Assembly (NCBI RefSeq): GCF_027111335.1
Contig: NZ_CP114288.1
Location: 1,116,001 to 1,180,000 of the forward strand
DNA from: Flavobacterium aquiphilum
GTDB lineage: Bacteria; Bacteroidota; Bacteroidia; Flavobacteriales; Flavobacteriaceae
Reading direction: 5' to 3'
DNA length: 64,000 nt
Shown here: in pieces, positions 46,288-54,143 of the stretch
How the letters are laid out: each line of letters starts with the position of its first letter
How positions within the stretch are numbered: position 1 is the first letter of the stretch
Made by a program: the position numbers and the translations under genes
Notes under the pieces: generated by a model
Told to the model about the DNA's origin: nothing
Database searches by the model: none
The model's input: only the letters and a program-made list of their open reading frames with translations

Positions 46288-47181
46288 ATGATGTTAAATT
46301 TTCAAAAAAACTTAATTGTTGTATTGCTTGTTGCTTTGTCAGCAACATTCAGTAATGCAGTTTTGGCGCAATCCTCAAACAAAAAGCAACGTTATAACGT
46401 TGCGGTTTGTGACTGGATGATTTTAAAGAGACAAAAATTGGGCGCTTTTGAATTGGCATCCGAATTAAAAGCAGACGGAATCGAACTTGATATGGGAGGT
46501 TTGGGAAACCGTGAGACTTTTGACAGTAAACTCGCCGATCCTGTTGAGGTAGCAAAATTTAAGGATAAGTCTAAAGAGTTTAATGTTGGGATTTCTTCTA
46601 TTGCGATGTCTGGTTTTTACGGACAGTCATTTGCCAAGCGGGAAACCGTAAAAAGAATGGTGCAGGATTGTATTGATGCCATGAAAACCATGAATGTAAA
46701 AGTGGCATATTTGCCATTAGGGAATCAATGTGATTTGAGGAAAAATCCCGAATTACGCCCCATTATTATTGAACGATTGCAATGGGCAGCAAAACAGGTG
46801 GCTAAAATAGGAGGTGTTATCGCTATTGAAACTACTCTGGACGCCACGGCTGAGAGAAAATTATTGAAAGACATTGGTTGTAAACAAATCAAGAGTTCGT
46901 TTAATTTTTCGAATGCTATCGAAAATAAAAAAGACATTTCAGAAGAACTTTTAATTTTAGGTAAAAAGAATCTGGCTCAAATTCACGCTTCAAACACCGA
47001 TGGTTTTTGGTTGGAAAATGACAAAGCGATTGATATGCCAAAAATCAAAAAAACGCTGGACGAAATGAAATGGAGTGGTTGGTTGATTGTGGAGCGTTCC
47101 CGCGACACCACACAGGTACATAACGTTAAAGCCAATTACGGAGCCAACGTGGCCTACTTGAAGAAAATTTTTCAGAATTAA
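46288..47181 (+). CDS. Secreted sugar phosphate isomerase/epimerase-like TIM barrel
   Basis: A 297-residue protein with a signal peptide (ending AVLAQ) before a xylose-isomerase-like/AP-endonuclease-2-type TIM barrel: DGIELDMGGLGN, ISSIAMSGFYGQSF, VKVAYLPLGNQCD, GGVIAIETTLDA and the C-terminal MKWSGWLIVERSR. The family normally binds a divalent metal through Glu, Asp and His residues; Glu in IAIETT and His in QIHASNTDG are candidates. Export of an isomerase-type protein is seen repeatedly in Bacteroidota loci and suggests action on free or oligomeric sugars in the periplasm. Reaction unknown. Confidence 0.75.
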   Translation: MMLNFQKNLIVVLLVALSATFSNAVLAQSSNKKQRYNVAVCDWMILKRQKLGAFELASELKADGIELDMGGLGNRETFDSKLADPVEVAKFKDKSKEFNVGISSIAMSGFYGQSFAKRETVKRMVQDCIDAMKTMNVKVAYLPLGNQCDLRKNPELRPIIIERLQWAAKQVAKIGGVIAIETTLDATAERKLLKDIGCKQIKSSFNFSNAIENKKDISEELLILGKKNLAQIHASNTDGFWLENDKAIDMPKIKKTLDEMKWSGWLIVERSRDTTQVHNVKANYGANVAYLKKIFQN

Positions 47182-47187
47182 AATTAT

Positions 47188-47252
47188 TTAGCCACAGATT
47201 AAAAAGATTAGAATGATTTTTTTAATCTGTGGAAATCCATTTAATCTGTGGC
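47188..47252. repeat. TTTAGCCACAGATTAAA inverted repeat
   Basis: TTTAGCCACAGATTAAA (47188-47204) faces TTTAATCTGTGGC ending at 47252, with another AATCTGTGG copy near 47224. It is a member of the AATCTGTG family, seven bases after a stop codon. Confidence 0.7.
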
Positions 47253-47282
47253 AAAAATCACGATTATAATTTGTGCAAATTT

Positions 47283-47310
47283 ACTTCGTCAGTTCGCTGT
47301 CGCTCGGGTG
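47283..47310. repeat. 28-bp block related to those at 31109 and 46209
   Basis: ACTTCGTCAGTTCGCTGTCG and the following CTCGGGTG align with the block at 31109 (reverse strand) at about 23 of 28 positions. It is bracketed by GTGCAAATTT and GTGCAATTTG, as if inserted into, and duplicating, a repeat of the AATTTGTG family. Confidence 0.6.
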
Positions 47311-47344
47311 TGCAATTTGTGGTCAAAAAATAAATTACAATACA

Positions 47345-50077
47345 ATGAAATACCTAAGTTTACTATTTTTAAGTTTTTACGTTTCTTTTGCGACAGCACA
47401 AAATATCACTATTGTTCGTGATGCGAATGCGCCAAGAGCAAAATATGGTGCCGATAAACTCTCTGAATTGGCAACAGCAAAAGGATTCAAAGTAGTTTTT
47501 GCTGATAAAGCACCTAAAAAATCAAATGATAAAGTAATTGTCATTGGCGAAAAAGGAACCGATTTTTGGAATCTGAATGCCAAAAGTGCCAAAATTGACG
47601 ACAGCAAATTAACAAAGAAAGAAGGTTTTCAAATCCGTACACAAAAGAATTTCATTTACATAGAAGGAACCGATGCAACTGGGGCTTTGTACGGCACAAT
47701 GGAATTATCGGATCGCATTAAATCTTCGGGAGTTATTCCATCAGAAATTAATATTGACGACAGTCCGGAAATGGTCTTGAGAGGAGCCTGTATCGGAATG
47801 CAAAAACCGTTTTATCTTCCGGGCAGGGATGTTTACGAATATCCATACACGCCCGAAACTTTCCCTTGGTTTTATGATAAAAAATTGTGGACAAAGTACT
47901 TGGATATGATGGTCGATAACCGAATGAATTCCTTGTATTTATGGAACGGACATCCTTTCGCTTCTTTGGTAAAACTAAAAGACTATCCGTTTGCCTTGGA
48001 AGTAAGCGAAGAGGATTTCAAAAAGAACGAAGAAATCTATAATTACCTTACTGTAGAAGCCAATAAAAGAGGGATTTGGGTGATTCAAATGTTCTATAAT
48101 ATCATTGTTTCCAAGCCATTTGCGGAACATTATAACATCAAAACACAGGATCGTTCTCGCCCGATTACTCCTGAAATTGCCGATTATACCCGAAAATCAA
48201 TTGCTGCTTTTATCGAAAAATACCCAAATGTTGGATTATTGGTGTGTTTGGGAGAAGCCATCAACACTATCGATGACGACGTGGAATGGTTCACCAAAAC
48301 CATTATTCCGGGGGTTCAGGACGGTATGAAAGCTTTGGGAAAAACACAGGAACCGCCAATTATTCTTCGTGCACACGATACCGATGCGCCTTTGGTAATT
48401 GAAAAATCGCTTCCGTTGTATAAAAATTTATACACGATGAATAAATACAATGGTGAGTCATTGACAACTTATACACCTCGTGGGCCTTGGACAGAAACAC
48501 ATAGAAAATTAAGTTCTCTTGGTTCTATCCATATTGAAAACGTCCATATTTTGGCTAATCTGGAGCCTTTCCGTTATGGTTCTCCTGATTTTATCCAAAA
48601 AACGGTTAACGCAATGCACACTATTCACGGTGCCAATGCGCTGCATTTGTATCCGCAGGCATCGTATTGGGATTGGCCTTATGCAGCCGATAAAACGAAA
48701 ACAGGCGAAAGATTGCTGGAAATGGATCGCGACTGGATTTGGTACAAAGCTTGGGCAAGATACGCTTGGGCGAGTAAAAGAGACAGAAATGAGGAAATTA
48801 AGTATTGGGATACCGAATTGGTAGATAAATTTGGAACCGATTCTGAAGCTGCAAATAATATTCTAAAAGCCTACGAAGAAGCCGGAGAAATTGCTCCCAA
48901 AACCTTGAGACGTTTCGGAATCACCGAAGGAAACCGTCAGACTTTGTTGTTGGGAATGTTTGAAAGTCAATTGGTGAATCCGGCCAAATGGCGCGTGTAT
49001 CCTGGTTTCCACGAATCTTGTGGGCCGGTTGGCGAATTGCTTTTGGAGTATGCTAAAAAAGAATGGAACAAAGAACCACACGTTGGGGAATTGCCAACAC
49101 AAATCATCGCCGAAATTACGGAACACGGAAGATTAGCCGTTGACGCCATTGACAAAGCTGAGTCAAAAGTAACCAAAGACAAGGAAGAATTCCTGCGTCT
49201 TAAAAACGATATGCACGCTTACAAAGCCTTCGCCGATTTCTTTTCGGAGAAAGTAAAAGCCGCGATCTTGGTTTTGCGTTACAGTTATTCCAATGATATT
49301 TCGGATTTGGATAAAGCGCTGCCATATTTGGAAAAAAGCATCGAACATTACCAATTATTGGTCAATTTGACGAAAGACAGTTATTTGTATGCCAACAGTA
49401 TGCAAACCGCCCAACGCCGAATTCCGATTGGCGGAGACGACGGAAACAACAAAACCTGGGCAGAATTATTGCCGCATTATGAGCGTGAGTTGGCTAATTT
49501 CAAACGAAATCTGGCACTTTTAAAATCATCCAAAGATGGTAAAATTGCATCCAAAGACGGTAAGCCGTGGCAAACTGCCGAAGTAACTTTGTTGAGTGAA
49601 TCGAAAGGAACTTACGCAGTAAAAAACGGAACGAAAGTATATGGAACACCAATTTCGGAACTGACAAAAATAGCTCCCGAATTACAAAACCTTAAGGGAA
49701 TTGCATTTGATGAAACAGCGCAAAACGAAAACGGAACACATCTGAAATTCAAAAATACCAAAGCTGTTAAACTGGTTGTGGGTTATTTCAATTCAGATCA
49801 AAAAAGGTTCCTGTTGCCACCAAGTCTTGAAACTGATGCTGCCGGAAATGCTTACGGTCAGGCCGAAGTGATTTTGGCAAGCGCAATGAATTTGAAGGAA
49901 TTGCCAAGAATAAACATTCACACCTACACCTTTCAGCCGGGCGAAAACAAACTGGATTTGGGCAAAGGAAGAGTACTGATTTTGGGCTTCATAGATGCCA
50001 ATCAAACTATTACAACTCGTGATGTTGGTTATATAGACGCAGGCGAAAAAGGAGCAGTGGATTGGTTGTTTTATTAA
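47345..50077 (+). CDS. Secreted GH67-like alpha-glucuronidase/galacturonidase superfamily enzyme
   Basis: From ATG 47345 this is 910 residues with a signal peptide (MKYLSLLFLSFYVSFATAQ). The 24 codons upstream to 47273 lie in repeats. Residues ~20-150 form the GH67-type N-terminal alpha/beta domain (ATGALYGTMELSDRI). A TIM-barrel region follows with VLRGACIGMQKPFYLPGRD, YLDMMVDNRMNSLYLWNGHPF and LVCLGEAINTIDDD, then a helical C-terminal part and a final beta domain. Such proteins are often annotated as alpha-galacturonidases. Removal of alpha-linked uronic acid from rhamnogalacturonan fragments fits the locus. The catalytic residues were not assigned. Confidence 0.7.
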   Translation: MKYLSLLFLSFYVSFATAQNITIVRDANAPRAKYGADKLSELATAKGFKVVFADKAPKKSNDKVIVIGEKGTDFWNLNAKSAKIDDSKLTKKEGFQIRTQKNFIYIEGTDATGALYGTMELSDRIKSSGVIPSEINIDDSPEMVLRGACIGMQKPFYLPGRDVYEYPYTPETFPWFYDKKLWTKYLDMMVDNRMNSLYLWNGHPFASLVKLKDYPFALEVSEEDFKKNEEIYNYLTVEANKRGIWVIQMFYNIIVSKPFAEHYNIKTQDRSRPITPEIADYTRKSIAAFIEKYPNVGLLVCLGEAINTIDDDVEWFTKTIIPGVQDGMKALGKTQEPPIILRAHDTDAPLVIEKSLPLYKNLYTMNKYNGESLTTYTPRGPWTETHRKLSSLGSIHIENVHILANLEPFRYGSPDFIQKTVNAMHTIHGANALHLYPQASYWDWPYAADKTKTGERLLEMDRDWIWYKAWARYAWASKRDRNEEIKYWDTELVDKFGTDSEAANNILKAYEEAGEIAPKTLRRFGITEGNRQTLLLGMFESQLVNPAKWRVYPGFHESCGPVGELLLEYAKKEWNKEPHVGELPTQIIAEITEHGRLAVDAIDKAESKVTKDKEEFLRLKNDMHAYKAFADFFSEKVKAAILVLRYSYSNDISDLDKALPYLEKSIEHYQLLVNLTKDSYLYANSMQTAQRRIPIGGDDGNNKTWAELLPHYERELANFKRNLALLKSSKDGKIASKDGKPWQTAEVTLLSESKGTYAVKNGTKVYGTPISELTKIAPELQNLKGIAFDETAQNENGTHLKFKNTKAVKLVVGYFNSDQKRFLLPPSLETDAAGNAYGQAEVILASAMNLKELPRINIHTYTFQPGENKLDLGKGRVLILGFIDANQTITTRDVGYIDAGEKGAVDWLFY

Positions 50078-50086
50078 AATATTTTG

Positions 50087-50190
50087 GGCGTGTCCCGCCG
50101 AAAAAGGCGGGTCGGGCTGTACGTTCCCGCTTTTTTTGAGTCGAAGAAAAATCGCCTCAAAAAAGAGCTCCACTGCCATCCCTCACGCGG
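50087..50190. repeat. Dispersed ~104-bp repeat, - orientation copy
   Basis: Read in reverse, this is the same element as 40149-40260: GAGCTCCACTGCCATC and CTCACGCGG at its right end, a GAGTCG/CGCCTC hairpin in A/T tracts, CGTTCCCGC, then GCGTGTCCCGCC. It starts ten bases after the 47345 gene's stop. The two copies differ mainly in the loop and the acidic end. Confidence 0.75.
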
Positions 50191-50508
50191 ATAATGTGGT
50201 TTGAAAACAAAGAACCGTAGGTTCGATACATTTTGTAGGGACGGGTTTCAACCCGTCCACAAACGAAAGGATTAACAAAGACCCGTAGGGTCGGTACATA
50301 TTAGACATTAGAATGAAAATTGAAAAAAAATGAATCATCCCTACGGGATTTTATTCGGATGGTTGCATTTATTTCCAACGGATTAAAATCCGTTGCTACA
50401 AGATACACCGAGCCGATGGCTCTCTGAAACAACATTGAATTGTGAGTAGCGGTTTGTTTTTAGATAATTTAAATGACCTTATATCACTTATATGGTTCAA
50501 TATAAAGT
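50191..50508 (+). repeat. Array of small palindromes before the first GH2
   Basis: No gene is present. Within 50239-50394 lie GGACGGGTTTCAACCCGTCC (50239-50258), ATCCCTACGGGAT (50337-50349) and AACGGATTAAAATCCGTT (50377-50394), with single-arm fragments such as ACCCGTAGGGTCGG between them. The CCCTACGGG core is shared with the nested element at 2979-3120. The last ~70 bases before the gene are AT-rich and could hold a promoter, not assigned. Confidence 0.65.
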
Positions 50509-53500
50509 ATGAAGAAACTAGTTTATTTTATTTTTTATTTTTTTTCAATGTCTTGCCTTGTCTGGAGTCAAGGCAACAAGCAATCAGCGAAGTTTCGTAA
50601 AGAAGTTTCGCTGAATTCCTCTTGGGAAACCATTGTGATAAACAATCTTCCCGAGCAGGAAGAAAGTTTTGTCCAAAATCCAAAAGTGGATGCACAATGG
50701 CAAAAAGTAAACGTGCCCCACAATTGGGATCAATATTACGGTTTCCGAAGAACGAAACACGGCAATTTACACGGAACCGCCTGGTATCACAAAGGTTTGG
50801 TTTTAGATAAAAATGATAAAGGAAAACAATTGTTTTTGTTTTTTGAAGGCGTAAGCTCGTATGCAACGGTTTGGGTAAACGGTAAAAAAGTAGGCGAACA
50901 CAAAGGAGGAAGAACCACTTTTACGGTCGATATCACCAAAGCCGTTTCTTTCGAAAAAACAAATGACATAATCGTCAAAGCTGCTCATCCGTCATTCATT
51001 GCCGACTTGCCTTGGGTTTGCGGTGGATGTTCCGGAGAGTGGGGATTTTCAGAAGGCTCTCAGCCAATGGGGATTTTCAGACCGGTTACTTTGGTCGTTA
51101 CCGATGCGATTCGAATAGAGCCTTTCGGGATTCACGTTTGGAATGACAAAACAACTTCCAAAGAAAAAGCGATTTTGAACGTTACTGCCGAAATCAAAAA
51201 CTACGGGAATTCCAATCGAAATGTAACGGTAGTAAATACCCTTTTTGACAAAGAAGGAAAGAAAGTCACTTCTTCTCAAACGGAACTAAATAGCGTTGCA
51301 GGCGAAACCAAAGAATTGCTGCATACGTTACCGGAAATTTTAAAGCCCCAATTATGGTCACCTTCAAATCCTTATTTGTATCAATTGGTTACCACAATTT
51401 TGGAAAACGGAAAGAAAATAGACGAAGTAAAGACGCCTTACGGAATCCGTTGGGTTTCTTGGCCGGTGAGCCGTGACGGAAAAGACAATCGTTTTTTCAT
51501 CAACGGCGAACCATTATTCATCAACGGAACCTGCGAATACGAACACTTGATTGGGAACAGCCATTCATTTTCAAACGAGCAGATTCATTCGAGAATTGAG
51601 CAAATAAAAGCGGGCGGTTTCAATGCTTTTCGTGAAGCGCACCAACCGCATAATTTGGAATACCAAAAAGAATTGGACGTAAACGGAATCCTGTTTTGGA
51701 GTCAGTTTTCGGCACATATTTGGTACGACACACCCGAATTCAAAGAGAATTTCAAAACCTTACTGAGAGAATGGATTAAGGAACGCAGAAACAGTCCGTC
51801 GGTAGTTATGTGGGGACTGCAAAACGAAAGCACCATTCCGAAGGAATTTGCGGAAGAATGTACCAAAATCATCCGCGAAATGGATCCGATGTCGGCGCAA
51901 CAACGTATCGTCACAACCTGTAACGGAGGCGAAGGAACCGATTGGAATGTCGTTCAAAACTGGTCGGGAACTTATGGTGGCGATCCGTTCAATTACGATG
52001 TTGAAATGAGCACCCAATTATTAAACGGTGAATATGGAGCGTGGCGTTCACACGACCTTCATACCGAAGGCGAATTTGATCAAAAAGGAACTTTGAGTGA
52101 GAACCGTTTTTCTCAACTAATGGAAATAAAAGTCCGTGAAGCCGAATCGGTAAAAAATAAAATCGCAGGGCAATTCAATTGGATTTTTGCCTCACACGAA
52201 AATCCGGGTCGTGTTCAAAACGGCGAGGGATTCAGGGATATCGACAAGGTTGGCCCCGTGAATTACAAAGGGCTTTTCAGTATTTGGGGAGAACCTTTGG
52301 ATGCCTATTATATGTATCGTGCCAATTACGTTTCGAACAAAACCAACCCGATGGTTTATATCGTTTCTCACACTTGGCCAAGCCGTTGGGATACGCCGGG
52401 AATCAAAAATGGTATCGATGTGTATTCCAATTGTGATGAGGTGGAGTTGTTCAATGATGTCAATAAATCGTCATTGGGCAAATTGAAAAATCCGGGCTTG
52501 GGACAGCATTTTCAGTTTAATAACGTCAATATTCAATACAATGTTTTATATGCGGTTGGTTACGTAAATGGAAAAGCGGTGGCCAAAGATTACATTGTTT
52601 TGAATTCGTTGCCAAAAGCGCCAAATTTCAAAGCATTGGAAACCCAAGAAGAAACTTTGTTGCAACCTCAAAAAGGCTACAATTACGTTTACAGGGTTAA
52701 TGCAGGAGGCCGTGAAATCAAGGATGCTAACGGAAATATTTGGCAAGCCGATGTTCATAAAAGTGGGGAGAACACCTGGGGTTCTTTGTCGTGGACGGAC
52801 AGTTTCAAGCAATTGCCTGATTTTTACGCGAGTCAACGCAGCACTTTCGACCCAATTGCAGGAACCAAAGATTGGAATTTGTTCCAAAGTTTTAGATATG
52901 GAATCGACAAACTTCGTTACGAATTTCCGGCTCCCGATGGTGAATATTTGGTGGAATTATATTTCACCGAGCCTTGGTACGGAACTGGTGGCGGAATGGA
53001 TTGCAAAGGCTGGCGTTTGTTTGACGTAGCCATCAATGACAATGTGGTTTTGAAAGATTTGGATATTTGGTCAGAAGTTGGTCACGATGTTGCTTTGAAG
53101 AAAACTTTTGTCGTAAAAAGCAAAAACGGTAAAATAACGATTTCATTCCCGAATGTAAAAGCGGGTCAGGCGATTATTTCAGCCATTGCGATTGCAACCA
53201 AAGATAAAACGGTTAAAGGAGCTTCGGCTTCGCCTAAAAAGATTCAATATGTTGTGGCAAATTCACAAACTAAAGTCGGTTCTTGGTTGGACATCAATTC
53301 GAAACAATATTTAGATTCTGAAGTTGTTTTTACGCAATTGCCATCGGAATTATTTGGTGCCGATTATCTGCAAATTCCATCCAATGGTAAAGTTTCAGGT
53401 TCTTTTGTAGCCAAGGAAGATTCAGAAATATATTTGTTTAACACATCAAAAGATTCTGTTTCGGGTTATAAAAAAATGACGGAAACGGCTAGAAATTCAA

Positions 53501-54006
53501 ACAAAGTCGAGTTCTCAGTTTTCCATAAAAAAGTTAAAAAAGGAGAGATAGTAGGTTTCGAAAATAATACAATGGCAGTTGTCCCGACTTATGATATGGG
53601 CGAAAAAAATGATTCAAGACCTGTCGTGCTTTTGGAAGCTGAAACCGCTAAAACAACCGGAACCGGAATCGAAAAAGGAAATTTTAAAAAAGCGGATTAT
53701 ATTGAGTTCACTTCCAAAACAAACAACAGTATTCAGTTTGAAGTAAAACCGGGCGTTGCGGGAATTTACCTGATGCGTTTCAAATTTATGAACAGAAATG
53801 CAACACCAATCAAAGTAAAGTTTAAAATGGAAGATGCCTACGGAATCCTGATGCGAAATGATACGATTGAATTTCCGTCTGCTACCGAAAAATGGAAGAT
53901 TGTAAGCACCACTTCTGGCGGTTACATCAACGCGGGAACCTATAAAATCACTTTAGAATCAGACGATATGAAAGGATTGTTGTTGGATTCTTTTGAGTTT
54001 CAGTAG
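50509..54006 (+). CDS. GH2 beta-galactosidase-like enzyme with malectin and C-terminal CBM-like domains
   Basis: An 1165-residue protein with a signal peptide (to about residue 20). The GH2 sugar-binding domain (WQKVNVPHNWDQYY, VWVNGKKVGEHKGG) and Ig-like domain lead to the TIM barrel. There Glu440 in WGLQNEST is the acid/base and Glu508 in LLNGEYGAWR the nucleophile candidate. From ~725 to 905 a malectin-type module follows (YVYRVNAGGREIKDANG, YLVELYFTEPWYG). A C-terminal CBM6/35-like beta-sandwich begins at LLEAETAKTTG. It probably removes beta-galactosyl or related residues from pectic side chains. The long C-terminal extension makes it much larger than the following GH2. Confidence 0.88.
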   Translation: MKKLVYFIFYFFSMSCLVWSQGNKQSAKFRKEVSLNSSWETIVINNLPEQEESFVQNPKVDAQWQKVNVPHNWDQYYGFRRTKHGNLHGTAWYHKGLVLDKNDKGKQLFLFFEGVSSYATVWVNGKKVGEHKGGRTTFTVDITKAVSFEKTNDIIVKAAHPSFIADLPWVCGGCSGEWGFSEGSQPMGIFRPVTLVVTDAIRIEPFGIHVWNDKTTSKEKAILNVTAEIKNYGNSNRNVTVVNTLFDKEGKKVTSSQTELNSVAGETKELLHTLPEILKPQLWSPSNPYLYQLVTTILENGKKIDEVKTPYGIRWVSWPVSRDGKDNRFFINGEPLFINGTCEYEHLIGNSHSFSNEQIHSRIEQIKAGGFNAFREAHQPHNLEYQKELDVNGILFWSQFSAHIWYDTPEFKENFKTLLREWIKERRNSPSVVMWGLQNESTIPKEFAEECTKIIREMDPMSAQQRIVTTCNGGEGTDWNVVQNWSGTYGGDPFNYDVEMSTQLLNGEYGAWRSHDLHTEGEFDQKGTLSENRFSQLMEIKVREAESVKNKIAGQFNWIFASHENPGRVQNGEGFRDIDKVGPVNYKGLFSIWGEPLDAYYMYRANYVSNKTNPMVYIVSHTWPSRWDTPGIKNGIDVYSNCDEVELFNDVNKSSLGKLKNPGLGQHFQFNNVNIQYNVLYAVGYVNGKAVAKDYIVLNSLPKAPNFKALETQEETLLQPQKGYNYVYRVNAGGREIKDANGNIWQADVHKSGENTWGSLSWTDSFKQLPDFYASQRSTFDPIAGTKDWNLFQSFRYGIDKLRYEFPAPDGEYLVELYFTEPWYGTGGGMDCKGWRLFDVAINDNVVLKDLDIWSEVGHDVALKKTFVVKSKNGKITISFPNVKAGQAIISAIAIATKDKTVKGASASPKKIQYVVANSQTKVGSWLDINSKQYLDSEVVFTQLPSELFGADYLQIPSNGKVSGSFVAKEDSEIYLFNTSKDSVSGYKKMTETARNSNKVEFSVFHKKVKKGEIVGFENNTMAVVPTYDMGEKNDSRPVVLLEAETAKTTGTGIEKGNFKKADYIEFTSKTNNSIQFEVKPGVAGIYLMRFKFMNRNATPIKVKFKMEDAYGILMRNDTIEFPSATEKWKIVSTTSGGYINAGTYKITLESDDMKGLLLDSFEFQ

Positions 54007-54015
54007 TCGTCATTT

Positions 54016-54104
54016 TTGTCATTCCGACGAAGGAGGAATCACACTAGTTGAGCACGCACTGTTGCAGAATATTGGATGGGATTTCTCCTTCGTCGAAATG
54101 ACAA
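54016..54104. repeat. ~105-bp palindromic element, copy 4 (shorter)
   Basis: TTGTCATTCCGACGAAGGAG starts the left arm (54016-54040), which pairs with 54080-54104 at about 22 of 25 positions. The loop lacks the TCGACAAAGATT segment of copies 2 and 3, and the element is shorter. It lies ten bases after a stop codon. Confidence 0.75.
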
Positions 54105-54143
54105 CTTTGTGTAAAATTTTAGTATAGAATAAAAAACATATTT

